Source: DATGYC01 sp035298385
GTDB taxonomy: Bacteria > Bacillota > Sulfobacillia > Symbiobacteriales > Symbiobacteriaceae
Direction: 5' to 3'
DNA: 18,486 bases
Assembly: GCA_035298385.1 (NCBI GenBank)
Contig: DATGYC010000400.1
Coordinates: 1 to 18,486, forward strand
Part shown: one piece after another, positions 6,981 to 13,325 of the stretch
Layout of the letters: each line of letters opens with the position of its first letter
How positions within the stretch are numbered: position 1 is the stretch's first letter
Made by a program: the position numbers and the translations under genes
Notes under the pieces: model-generated
The model's input: only the letters and a program-made list of their open reading frames with translations
Database searches by the model: none
Told to the model about the DNA's origin: nothing

Positions 6981-7037
6981 CGGCTGGGCAACCTCCGAGG
7001 ACATAACGATTTTAGTCCGCAGGAGGTTGCCCAGCCG
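6981..7037 (-). repeat. 16-bp perfect inverted repeat in the rpmD-rplO gap
   Basis: Arms CGGCTGGGCAACCTCC (6981-6996) and GGAGGTTGCCCAGCCG (7022-7037) are exactly complementary and separated by 25 nt. Inside the loop GGAC (6999-7002) can pair with GTCC (7015-7018). The transcript would fold into a very stable hairpin 36 nt after the rpmD stop and 41 nt before the rplO start. No U-tract follows, so termination is unlikely. A processing, stability or regulatory element is the best guess. Confidence 0.75.
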
Positions 7038-7072
7038 CAAGGCCACAGGGGCCTACCCTTCATGCGCCTGAA

Positions 7073-7255
7073 TTACGCTTCCTTAACCTCGACCAGGTGA
7101 GCAACCTTGGCGATCATGCCGCGGATGGCAGCATTGTCCGGCTGCTCAACGGTCTGGTTCGTCTTCTTCAGGCCCAGGGCGTTGGCAGTGGCGATCTGAC
7201 GACCGTCCTTGCCAGCGAGACCCCGCTTGAGGGTAATGATCAGCTTCTCAGCCAT
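7073..7255 (-). CDS. rpmD: 50S ribosomal protein L30
   Basis: 60 residues, normal bacterial L30 size. It is a small alpha/beta protein on the 23S rRNA surface. The N-terminal strand and basic loop KLIITLKRGLAGKDGRQIAT and the central LGLKKTNQTVEQPDNAAIRGM are family-typical. AGGAGG overlaps the rpsE stop (TAG) and the gap is 13 bp, pointing to coupled expression. A large inverted repeat follows it before rplO. Confidence 0.98.
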   Translation of the reverse strand: MAEKLIITLKRGLAGKDGRQIATANALGLKKTNQTVEQPDNAAIRGMIAKVAHLVEVKEA

Positions 7256-7268
7256 GTCTATTTCCCTC

Positions 7269-7769
7269 CTAACCGAGAATCTGCTCGACGGACTTGCCGC
7301 GCAGCTTGGCGACGTCGTCGGCAGACTTCAGCTGCTTCAGGCCCGCGATGGTAGCGAGGACCTGGTTGGCCGGGTTGTTCGAGCCGAGGCTCTTCGTGAG
7401 GATGTCACGGATGCCGGCCGCCTCGAGCACGGCGCGGACAGCGCCACCAGCGATAACGCCGGTACCCGGGGAGGCAGGCTTGAGCAGAACGCGGGCGGCG
7501 CCATGCTCACCGATCACCTCATGCGGAATCGAGGTGCCGTTCAGAGGAACGGAGATCATCTGCTTCTTGGCGTCCTCGTTGCCCTTGCGGACGGCCTCCG
7601 GAATCTCGGTAGCCTTACCGAGACCGGCGCCCACACGGCCCTCGCCATCACCAATGACCATGATGGCTCGGAAGGACGGACGGCGACCACCCTTGACGGT
7701 CTTCATAACCCGGGCGAGGTCTACCATCTTCTCCTTGAACTCAACCGTGTTGGTATCCATGCGTGCCAC
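7269..7769 (-). CDS. rpsE: 30S ribosomal protein S5
   Basis: 166 residues. S5 helps form the mRNA entry channel and is important for decoding accuracy. The N-terminal double-stranded-RNA-like domain includes VKGGRRPSFRAIMVIGDGEG and RVGAGLGKATEIPEAVRKG (about 26-63). The C-terminal domain shows LLKPASPGTGVIAGGAVRAV and LGSNNPANQV. The GTG at 7769 is preferred over the ATG at 7760 because GGAGG lies 8 nt before it. It ends with TAG and lies 20 bp after rplR. Confidence 0.98.
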   Translation of the reverse strand: MARMDTNTVEFKEKMVDLARVMKTVKGGRRPSFRAIMVIGDGEGRVGAGLGKATEIPEAVRKGNEDAKKQMISVPLNGTSIPHEVIGEHGAARVLLKPASPGTGVIAGGAVRAVLEAAGIRDILTKSLGSNNPANQVLATIAGLKQLKSADDVAKLRGKSVEQILG

Positions 7770-7789
7770 GTCTGTTTCCCTCCCTCGTC

Positions 7790-8161
7790 TTAGAAATCAA
7801 GACCAGCTTCGCGAGCAGCCTCAGCGAGGGCGGCGACGCGACCATGGTACAGGTAGCCACCACGGTCGAAGACAACCTGCTCGATGCCAGCGGCCTTCGC
7901 ACGCTTAGCAACAGCCTCACCGACGAGCTTGGCAGCATCGATCGTGCCGCCGTTGCCCTCGAGCTTAGCCTTGACCTCCGGGTCGAGGGTCGAGGCAGAG
8001 ACCAGGGTCTTGCCGACGGAGTCGTCAATCACCTGGGCATAGATGTTCTGGTTCGCACGGAAGACGTTAAGCCGCGGCCGCTCGGGCGTGCCGTGGACGG
8101 ACTTCCGAACGCGCAGCTGGCGCTTCTGACGAGCCTGGTTGCGGTCCTGCTTGGTAATCAT
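7790..8161 (-). CDS. rplR: 50S ribosomal protein L18
   Basis: 123 residues. L18 binds 5S rRNA together with L5 and anchors it in the central protuberance. The basic N-terminal arm (KQDRNQARQKRQLRVRKSVHG) is followed by the conserved TPERPRLNVFRANQNIYAQVID, and the C-terminal signature FDRGGYLYHGRVAALAEAARE is complete. AGGGAG lies about 9 nt before the ATG. The spacing to rplF is 14 bp. Confidence 0.99.
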   Translation of the reverse strand: MITKQDRNQARQKRQLRVRKSVHGTPERPRLNVFRANQNIYAQVIDDSVGKTLVSASTLDPEVKAKLEGNGGTIDAAKLVGEAVAKRAKAAGIEQVVFDRGGYLYHGRVAALAEAAREAGLDF

Positions 8162-8175
8162 CCAACGTCACTCCC

Positions 8176-8715
8176 TTACTTCTTACCGGTCTTGCCTTCC
8201 TTACGGCGGATCCGCTCACCCTCGTACTTGATACCCTTGCCGAGGTACGGCTCGGGCGGGCGAACGCCACGGATCTCGGAGGCCATCTGGCCAACGAGCT
8301 CCTTGTCGATGCCGCTGACGATGATCGCATTCTGGGCCGGTACGACGAACTCGATGCCCGTCGGCGGCTCAAACTCGACCGGGTGGGAGAAGCCGACCTG
8401 GAGGGTCAGCTTGGAGCCAGACTTGGCGGCACGGTAACCGGTGCCGACCATCTCCAGCTTACGGGAGTAGCCCTTCGTAACACCCTCGACCATGTTAGCG
8501 ATCAGGGTGCGGGTCAGGCCATGCAGCGCCTTGTGGTTCCGCTCATCCGAAGGACGAGTGACCAGGAGGGCGCCGTTCTCCAGCGTGAGGATCATATCCT
8601 TGCTGACCGTGCGGGTGAGAGTGCCCTTGGGGCCCTTGACGGTCACAGTAGCGCCGTCAATGTTCATCTCTACACCAGCGGGAATCGCAATAGGAGCCTT
8701 ACCAACACGAGACAC
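8176..8715 (-). CDS. rplF: 50S ribosomal protein L6
   Basis: 179 residues from the GTG at 8715. AAGGAGGTG sits immediately upstream with good spacing, and the protein then begins MSRVGKAPIAIPAGV as the family does; an upstream ATG (8769) would overlap rpsH and is rejected. L6 lies near the factor-binding centre and the sarcin-ricin loop. Two L6 repeats are visible: VTVKGPKGTLTRTVSKDM in the first half, and FVVPAQNAIIVSGIDKELVG with RPPEPYLGKGIKYEGERIRR in the second. Confidence 0.98.
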   Translation of the reverse strand: MSRVGKAPIAIPAGVEMNIDGATVTVKGPKGTLTRTVSKDMILTLENGALLVTRPSDERNHKALHGLTRTLIANMVEGVTKGYSRKLEMVGTGYRAAKSGSKLTLQVGFSHPVEFEPPTGIEFVVPAQNAIIVSGIDKELVGQMASEIRGVRPPEPYLGKGIKYEGERIRRKEGKTGKK

Positions 8716-8731
8716 GGCTGCACCTCCTTCC

Positions 8732-9130
8732 TTACCAGATGTAGCAGAGAACCTCGCCGCCGAGGCCATCCTGACGGGCCTTCTTGTCCGTCATGATGCC
8801 CTTGGAGGTGGAGAGAATAGCAATACCAAGACCGCCGAGGACGCGCGGCACCTGGTCCTTCTTCGCGTAAACCCGGAGGCCCGGCTTCGAGATGCGGCGC
8901 AGGCCAGAGATGACCTTAGCCTTGTTCGGACCGTACTTCAGGAAGACACGCATAGAACCCTGGTGGCCGTTGTCGACCCACTCATAGTCCCGGATGAAGC
9001 CCTCGCTCTTCAGGATCTCAACGATGGCCTTCTTCATCTTGGAACCAGGAACCTCGATGCGGTCGTTGTTCACCGTGTTCGCATTGCGAATGCGGGTGAG
9101 CAGATCTGCGATAGGATCGGAGACTGCCAT
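8732..9130 (-). CDS. rpsH: 30S ribosomal protein S8
   Basis: 132 residues from the ATG at 9130, with AAAGGAGG about 10 nt upstream. S8 binds the central domain of 16S rRNA and in enterobacteria also represses the spc operon. The start MAVSDPIADLLTRIRNAN, SKMKKAIVEILKSEGFI and the C-terminal SKGIMTDKKARQDGLGGEVL with CYIW are all intact. The 154-bp region before it can fold into a multi-branched structure (9156-9260), which is the obvious place to look for S8 control. Confidence 0.99.
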   Translation of the reverse strand: MAVSDPIADLLTRIRNANTVNNDRIEVPGSKMKKAIVEILKSEGFIRDYEWVDNGHQGSMRVFLKYGPNKAKVISGLRRISKPGLRVYAKKDQVPRVLGGLGIAILSTSKGIMTDKKARQDGLGGEVLCYIW

Positions 9131-9155
9131 GGTACAAAATCCTCCTTTCAGGATC

Positions 9156-9260
9156 GGGCGGTTGGAGCTGGCAGAACAGGGCCAAAGCCCTGCGCCCCAG
9201 CGTGGAGGCAACACAGCGCCGGAGGCTGGCAGCGGCTGGCTTTAGGCCAGCCCACCGCCC
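9156..9260 (-). promoter_or_regulatory. Candidate multi-branched RNA structure upstream of rpsH
   Basis: An outer 7-bp stem, GGGCGGT (9156-9162) / ACCGCCC (9254-9260), encloses three hairpins: CAGGGC/GCCCTG (9177-9182 / 9187-9192), CAGC/GCTG (9214-9217 / 9225-9228) and GGCTGGC/GCCAGCC (9234-9240 / 9246-9252). The structure ends 6 bp before the rpsH ribosome-binding site. The pairings are read directly; the overall fold and any protein partner are inference. Confidence 0.5.
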
Positions 9261-9284
9261 AACTCCCCTGCCCGAGTCTCAAAC

Positions 9285-9470
9285 TTACCAGCTAGCCTTA
9301 CGGACGCCCGGGATCTGACCCTCATGGGCCATCTTCCGGAAGCAGTGGCGGCAGATGCCGAACTTCCGCATGTAAGCGTGCGGGCGCCCGCACAGCTTGC
9401 AACGGTTGTAGGCCTGCACCTTGAACTTGGCGGGACGAGCCGCCTTGAGCTTCAGCGAAGTCTTAGCCAT
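9285..9470 (-). CDS. rpsN: 30S ribosomal protein S14, type Z
   Basis: 61 residues, the short zinc-ribbon form. Cys24, Cys27, Cys40 and Cys43 form a CxxC-x12-CxxC zinc site (RCKLCGRPHAYMRKFGICRH region). The C-terminal RKMAHEGQIPGVRKASW is family-typical. S14 sits in the 30S head near the A site. Short zinc S14 is usual in Bacillota and Thermus, whereas most Proteobacteria have the long zinc-free version. The gap to rplE is 12 bp. Confidence 0.99.
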   Translation of the reverse strand: MAKTSLKLKAARPAKFKVQAYNRCKLCGRPHAYMRKFGICRHCFRKMAHEGQIPGVRKASW

Positions 9471-9482
9471 GGCTGCCCCTCC

Positions 9483-10025
9483 TTACGCTTCCTTGAACGG
9501 CATGCCGAGACCCTTGAGCAGGCCCTTGGCCTCCTCGTCGGACTTGGCCGTCGTTACGATGATGATATCCATGCCGCGCAGCTTATCGACCTTGTCGTAC
9601 TCGATCTCCGGGAAGATCAGCTGCTCCTTGAGGCCCATAGCGTAGTTGCCACGGCCGTCAAAGGACTTCGCGGAGACACCGCGGAAGTCACGAACACGGG
9701 GAAGAGCGACGAGCGTCAGCTTCTCCAGGAAGTCCCACATCCGCTCACCGCGGATGGTGACCTTGCAGCCAATCGGCATGCCCTGGCGGAGCTTAAAGGT
9801 CGCAATCGACTTCTTCGCCTTGGTAACAACCGGCTTCTGGCCGGTAATAGCGGTGATATCAGCGACAGCGGCGTCCAGCGCCTTCGCGTTCTGGACAGCC
9901 TCGCCGAGACCAACGTTGATGACGATCTTCTCAAGCTTGGGGATCATCATAACGTTCTCGTAGTTGAACTGCTTCTGCAGCGCCGGAGCAACCTCCTGCG
10001 CGTACTTCGCCTTCAGCGTCGACAC
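9483..10025 (-). CDS. rplE: 50S ribosomal protein L5
   Basis: 180 residues from the GTG at 10025, giving MSTLKAKYAQEVAPALQKQF, which aligns with the usual opening. AGGAGG lies 10 nt before this codon; an in-frame TTG at 10034 would have only one base of spacing and is rejected. L5 binds 5S rRNA and contacts P-site tRNA through its loop. Visible landmarks are KIVINVGLGEAVQNAKALDA, ITGQKPVVTKAKKSIA, MPIGCKVTIRGERMWDFLEK and LPRVRDFRGVSAKSFDGRGN. Confidence 0.98.
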   Translation of the reverse strand: MSTLKAKYAQEVAPALQKQFNYENVMMIPKLEKIVINVGLGEAVQNAKALDAAVADITAITGQKPVVTKAKKSIATFKLRQGMPIGCKVTIRGERMWDFLEKLTLVALPRVRDFRGVSAKSFDGRGNYAMGLKEQLIFPEIEYDKVDKLRGMDIIIVTTAKSDEEAKGLLKGLGMPFKEA

Positions 10026-10058
10026 GTCACACAAGCCTCCTTTCTTTGGCGAGAGGGT

Positions 10059-10334
10059 TTAGCCCTTCTTCGCCTTCTTCGCCTCGATCTTCGCCTTGGA
10101 CATCACGTTGGAAGCGTGAATCGGCGCCTCCATCTCAATGATGCCACCCTGCGGGTTACGGGCGCTGGGCTTGGTGTGCTTCTTCACGATGTTAACGCCC
10201 TCAACAACGACACGGTTGGTCTTGGGCAGAACCTTAACGATCTTGCCGCCCTTGCCCTTCTCCGGACCGCTGATGACGATAACCTCGTCGTCTCGACGGA
10301 CGTGGACCTGGTGACGGATAACTTCCTTCGCCAT
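10059..10334 (-). CDS. rplX: 50S ribosomal protein L24, C-terminally short
   Basis: 91 residues against roughly 100-105 in typical Bacillota. L24 is an early assembly initiator on 23S rRNA. The KOW core is clear: DEVIVISGPEKGKGGKIVKV, then VEGVNIVKKHTKPSARNPQG and IIEMEAPIHASNVM. After this the usual last segment (the TRVGYK...GKKVR strand region of about 30 residues) is absent and is replaced by a 13-residue Lys/Ala tail. A roughly 10-residue N-terminal addition precedes the usual start. Only 33 bp separate it from rplE, so no lost coding remnant is present. GGGAGGGGG precedes the ATG. Confidence 0.96.
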   Translation of the reverse strand: MAKEVIRHQVHVRRDDEVIVISGPEKGKGGKIVKVLPKTNRVVVEGVNIVKKHTKPSARNPQGGIIEMEAPIHASNVMSKAKIEAKKAKKG

Positions 10335-10352
10335 CTTGCTACCCCCTCCCGA

Positions 10353-10721
10353 TTAAAGAACTTCGGGAGCCAGGGAGATGATCTTCGAATACTCACGGTC
10401 ACGCAGTTCACGCGCGACCGGGCCGAAGATACGGGTACCCTTGGGCTCCTTCTCGTCCTTCAGGATGACGGCAGCGTTCTCGTCGAAGCGGATGTACGAG
10501 CCATCCTGGCGACGAGTCGACTTCACCGTACGGACCACAACAGCCTTGACCACATCGCCCTTCTTGACCACGCCGCCGGGGCTGGCCTCCTTAACGGAGC
10601 AGACGATGATGTCGCCGATGTGCGCATAGCGCCGCTTCGAGCCACCAAGGACCTTGATGCACATCAGTTCCTTGGCGCCGCTGTTATCGGCGACCTTCAG
10701 TCGAGTCTGAACCTGAATCAT
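10353..10721 (-). CDS. rplN: 50S ribosomal protein L14
   Basis: 122 residues, the invariant L14 length, from the ATG at 10721 with AGGAGG upstream; the longer in-frame version runs through a structured gap and is rejected. L14 lies at the subunit interface and contacts L19. Signatures include MIQVQTRLKVADNSGAKELM, RYAHIGDIIVCSVKEASPGG, VVKKGDVVKAVVVRT and the C-terminal IFGPVARELRDREYSKIISL. In Escherichia coli this gene opens the separate spc operon, which makes the long structured leader here noteworthy. Confidence 0.99.
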   Translation of the reverse strand: MIQVQTRLKVADNSGAKELMCIKVLGGSKRRYAHIGDIIVCSVKEASPGGVVKKGDVVKAVVVRTVKSTRRQDGSYIRFDENAAVILKDEKEPKGTRIFGPVARELRDREYSKIISLAPEVL

Positions 10722-10746
10722 GGTCGAAACCTCCTCTCGATAGCTA

Positions 10747-10858
10747 GCCGGTTTCCCCCGGCCTCGTTGCCAGGTCCCGCCCGCGTTCGGCGGGACCGAC
10801 AACACCTGAGGACCTGGCTAACCTGCCTTCCGACAGGCCCGAGCGCCGCCGCGCCCGG
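10747..10858 (-). promoter_or_regulatory. Structured leader with competing helices upstream of rplN
   Basis: In transcript order: hairpin at 10858-10839 (CCGGGCGC/GCGCTCGG, loop GGCG, with a G-U pair only in the minus-strand RNA), hairpin at 10837-10822 (CCTG/CAGG), then two exclusive options. GGTCCCGCC/GGCGGGACC (10773-10781 / 10789-10797) competes with GCCAGGTCC/GGACCTGGC (10769-10777 / 10810-10818). Finally GCCGG/CCGGC (10747-10751 / 10758-10762) lies just before the rplN ribosome-binding site. No U-tract was found. Confidence 0.6.
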
Positions 10859-10880
10859 AGAGTAGACCGTTTAGCAGACC

Positions 10881-11144
10881 TTAGCGGACAGCGGACTCGA
10901 CGATCTCGACGACACGCCAGCGCTTGTCCTTGGACAGCGGCCGAGTCTCAACGATCTTGACCTTGTCCCCGACCTTGCACTGGTTCTGCTCATCGTGAGC
11001 CTTGAACTTGGTCGTGCGCTTGATGCGCTTCTTGTAGAGCGGGTGCTCGACCAGGGTCTCAACGGAGATGACGACCGTCTTCTCCATCTTGTCGCTGGTG
11101 ACGATGCCCACGCGGGTCTTGCGAAGGTTACGCTCGATGCTCAT
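10881..11144 (-). CDS. rpsQ: 30S ribosomal protein S17
   Basis: 87 residues. S17 is an OB-fold primary binder of the 16S rRNA 5' domain. Visible are RNLRKTRVGIVTSDKMEKTV, VETLVEHPLYKKRIKRTTKF and CKVGDKVKIVETRPLSKDKR followed by WRVVEIVE. GGAGGAGG lies upstream of the ATG. It ends the S10 part of the cluster: the next gene, rplN, is 159 bp away, whereas the previous junctions in this block are at most 37 bp back to rplC. Confidence 0.99.
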   Translation of the reverse strand: MSIERNLRKTRVGIVTSDKMEKTVVISVETLVEHPLYKKRIKRTTKFKAHDEQNQCKVGDKVKIVETRPLSKDKRWRVVEIVESAVR

Positions 11145-11164
11145 GCTTTAACCTCCTCCCAGAC

Positions 11165-11365
11165 CTAAGCGTTCGCCTTGAGCTCACGCTCATGGATGAT
11201 CGTCTTGCACTGTGCGATCGCCTTCTTGACCTCACCGATCCGAGCGGTGTTGTCCAGGTTGTTGACCGCCAACTGGAACCGGAGGTTGAAGAGCTCCTCC
11301 TTGAGGGAAGCCACCTTGGCCTTGAGCTCTTCGGTGGACATTTCGCGAACTTCCTTAGCCTTCAT
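11165..11365 (-). CDS. rpmC: 50S ribosomal protein L29
   Basis: 66 residues from the ATG at 11365, reading MKAKEVREMSTEELKAKVAS as the family does. A GTG at 11377 would add four residues but has no ribosome-binding site, whereas GGTGG lies about 8 nt before the ATG. L29 is a two-helix protein beside the exit tunnel and part of the trigger-factor/SRP docking area. The LKEELFNLRFQLAVNNLDNT motif and ARIGEVKKAIAQCKTI are typical. The start overlaps the end of rplP by 11 bp, so coupled translation is likely. It ends with TAG. Confidence 0.96.
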   Translation of the reverse strand: MKAKEVREMSTEELKAKVASLKEELFNLRFQLAVNNLDNTARIGEVKKAIAQCKTIIHERELKANA

Positions 11366-11819
11366 TGGCTTCACCACCAGTCTGAGCAGTCAGGACCGCC
11401 GCCGGAGCGGCCTTGACGAACTTGCACTTCACCGGCAACTTGTGCATGGCGAGGCGCATCGCCTCCTTGGCGATCTCCTCGCTGACACCGGCCAGCTCGA
11501 ACATGACGCGGCCCTGCTTCACGACAGCGACCCACGACTCCGGGGCGCCCTTACCGGAGCCCATTCGGACTTCGGCCGGCTTGCGGGTGAGGGACTTGTG
11601 CGGGAAGATCTTGATCCAGACCTTACCACCACGCTTGATGTAGCGGGTCATCGCAATACGAGCCGCTTCGATCTGACGGTTGGTGATATAGGCGTTCTCA
11701 AGAGCCTGCAGGCCGTACTCGCCGTGCGACACCTCGGTGCCGCCCTTAGAGGTGCCCCTGTTCAGGTCGCCGACCGCCTTGTGCGGGCGGCGCCACTTAA
11801 CACGCTTCGGGGTAAGCAT
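11355..11819 (-). CDS. rplP: 50S ribosomal protein L16
   Basis: 154 residues, about ten longer than usual. L16 organises the A-site tRNA region of the large subunit. The body is typical (GGTEVSHGEYGLQALENAYI, KIFPHKSLTRKPAEVRMGSG, KGAPESWVAVVKQGRVMFEL, AMRLAMHKLPVKCKFV). The N-terminal stretch that is normally HRGKMRGRAKGG-like reads HKAVGDLNRGTSKGG, with a small insertion and loss of the KMRG core. An Ala-rich tail (AAPAAVLTAQTGG) precedes the end. The ATG overlaps the rpsC stop by one base (TAATG), with AAGGAGG inside the rpsC end. Confidence 0.97.
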   Translation of the reverse strand: MLTPKRVKWRRPHKAVGDLNRGTSKGGTEVSHGEYGLQALENAYITNRQIEAARIAMTRYIKRGGKVWIKIFPHKSLTRKPAEVRMGSGKGAPESWVAVVKQGRVMFELAGVSEEIAKEAMRLAMHKLPVKCKFVKAAPAAVLTAQTGGEANEG

Positions 11820-12646
11820 TACTTAGCCCCTCCTTCGCGGTTGACCGGCTTCGGACCGGCAGCGATCGCAGCGCGGTCGTTGGCCGGGGCCGGACGGGAC
11901 GGGCCACGATCGCCACCAGGGGCGCCCGGGCCACCACGACGGCCACCACGGTTGCGGTCGCCACCACGATCGCCGCCACGACGATCACCACGGAAGCCAC
12001 GGTCACCCGCAGCCGCGTAGTTGATCTTGTCGCCAGCGTAGATGTAGCACTTGACGCCGATCTTACCGAAGGTGGTATCCGCCTCAGCGAAACCGTAGTC
12101 GATATCAGCGCGGAGGGTGTGCAGAGGCACGGTACCCTCAGAGAGACGCTCCTCGCGGGCGATCTCAGCGCCGCCAATACGGCCGGAGACGACGAGACGG
12201 ATGCCCTTGGCACCGAGGCGCATGGCCTTCTGGACCGCCTGCTTGTTAGCACGACGGAAGGCGACACGCTTCTCGAGCTGCTGGGCGATCGACTCGGCGA
12301 CGAGCTGAGCGTCAACCTCAGCCGCGCGAATCTCAACCACGTTCAGGTTGACATTCTTGCCGGTGAGGGCGCCGAGCGCCTTCTGCAGGTCAGCGATACC
12401 AGCGCCGGCCTTGCCGATAACCATGCCCGGCTTAGCGGTATGGACGGTGACCTTGACGTTGTTGGCGGTACGCTCGATCTCGATGCGGGAGACGCCCGAG
12501 TTGTAGAGCGCCTTCTTCACGAACTTGCGGATCTTAACGTCCTCAACGAGCAGGTCGCTGAAGTTCTTCTTGTTGGCATACCAGCGGGTATCCCAATCCT
12601 TCACGACACCAACTCGGAGGCCCTTCGGGTGGACTTTCTGACCCAC
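11819..12646 (-). CDS. rpsC: 30S ribosomal protein S3 with Gly/Arg-rich tail
   Basis: 275 residues against about 210-230 usually. S3 lines the mRNA entry site and contributes to helicase activity. The KH domain (about 40-110, VIGKAGAGIADLQKAL) and C-terminal S3 domain (about 115-208, GAKGIRLVVSGRIGGAEIAR and IGVKCYIYAGDKINY) are intact. From about residue 211 to the end is a low-complexity tail of RGG/GDR units and Pro-Ala. The start is GTG at 12646, directly abutting the rplV TAA, with AAGGAGG inside the rplV end. The stop overlaps the rplP start. Confidence 0.98.
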   Translation of the reverse strand: MGQKVHPKGLRVGVVKDWDTRWYANKKNFSDLLVEDVKIRKFVKKALYNSGVSRIEIERTANNVKVTVHTAKPGMVIGKAGAGIADLQKALGALTGKNVNLNVVEIRAAEVDAQLVAESIAQQLEKRVAFRRANKQAVQKAMRLGAKGIRLVVSGRIGGAEIAREERLSEGTVPLHTLRADIDYGFAEADTTFGKIGVKCYIYAGDKINYAAAGDRGFRGDRRGGDRGGDRNRGGRRGGPGAPGGDRGPSRPAPANDRAAIAAGPKPVNREGGAK

Positions 12647-12988
12647 TTACTTAGCCTCCTTTTCCTTCACCATGATGGTGATGTGGGAGGATCGCTTCAG
12701 GATCGGGAACGCCTGGCCACGCTGGCGCGGATGGATCCGCTTCAACGTCGGACCCTGATCAACGAACGCCTGGGAGATTACCAGGTTATCCTTGTTCAGG
12801 CTGAAGTTGTGCTCAGCATTGGCGGCAGCGCTCTTGATCACCTTGGCGATCGGCTCGCTGGCGCGCTTCGGAATGAACTTGAGAAGGGCGAGTGCCTCGT
12901 TGACGTTCTTGCCGCGGACGAGGTTGATAACAACCCGAACCTTGGTCGGCGAGATACGGACGTTAGGCAGATAGGCCTTGACTTCCAC
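12647..12988 (-). CDS. rplV: 50S ribosomal protein L22
   Basis: 113 residues. L22 lines the nascent-peptide exit tunnel through its long beta-hairpin and interacts with macrolide-binding regions. Visible are VRISPTKVRVVINLVRGKNV, EALALLKFIPKRASEPIAKV, KSAAANAEHNFSLNKDNLVI and the hairpin region GPTLKRIHPRQRGQAFPILK. The start is GTG at 12988 with AAGGAGG upstream. The stop is immediately followed by the rpsC start codon (TAAGTG). The gap from rpsS is 37 bp. Confidence 0.98.
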   Translation of the reverse strand: MEVKAYLPNVRISPTKVRVVINLVRGKNVNEALALLKFIPKRASEPIAKVIKSAAANAEHNFSLNKDNLVISQAFVDQGPTLKRIHPRQRGQAFPILKRSSHITIMVKEKEAK

Positions 12989-13025
12989 CTGGGTTTACCT
13001 CCTTCACTCAGACTTCAAGGGTTGT

Positions 13026-13307
13026 TTAGCGGACTCGGCTGGACTTCTCGTCGCCGGCATGACCCTTGAAGGTCCGGGTCGGAGCGAACTCACCCAGCTT
13101 GTGGCCGACCATCTCCTCGGTCACGAAGACCGGGATATGCTTCTGGCCGTTGTGGACTGCTACCGTGTGGCCGACCATCTCCGGGAAGATGGTGCAGTCA
13201 CGGGCCCAGGTCTTGAAGACCTTCTTCTCGCCAGCGTTGTTCATGGCGTTGATCTTCTTCTCAACAGAGGCGTCGATATACGGCCCCTTCTTGAGGGAAC
13301 GACCCAT
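13026..13307 (-). CDS. rpsS: 30S ribosomal protein S19
   Basis: 93 residues, normal length. S19 forms a complex with S13 in the 30S head and contacts the A-site finger. The opening MGRSLKKGPYIDASVEKKIN, TWARDCTIFPEMVGHTVAVH and the C-terminal HKLGEFAPTRTFKGHAGDEK are all family signatures. AAGGGG lies upstream. The neighbours rplB (18 bp away) and rplV fit the canonical S10 order. Confidence 0.99.
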   Translation of the reverse strand: MGRSLKKGPYIDASVEKKINAMNNAGEKKVFKTWARDCTIFPEMVGHTVAVHNGQKHIPVFVTEEMVGHKLGEFAPTRTFKGHAGDEKSSRVR

Positions 13308-13325
13308 TTGTTTCTACACCCCTTC

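Noticed and set aside
7001..7016. TAAAAT in the loop of the rpmD-rplO repeat as a promoter
   Set aside because: No -35-like sequence at suitable spacing, and it lies inside a perfect stem-loop.
9156..9260. Possible tRNA because of the cloverleaf outline
   Set aside because: It lacks the T-loop GTTCGA-type sequence, the 7-bp/5-bp/5-bp/5-bp arm geometry and a plausible anticodon loop.
9324..10865. 513-codon open frame on the plus strand
   Set aside because: It is antisense to rplE, rplX, rplN and part of rpsN, all of which are certain. Its protein is Leu/Asp/Val-rich with no recognisable domain, as expected from the complement of GC-rich ribosomal genes.
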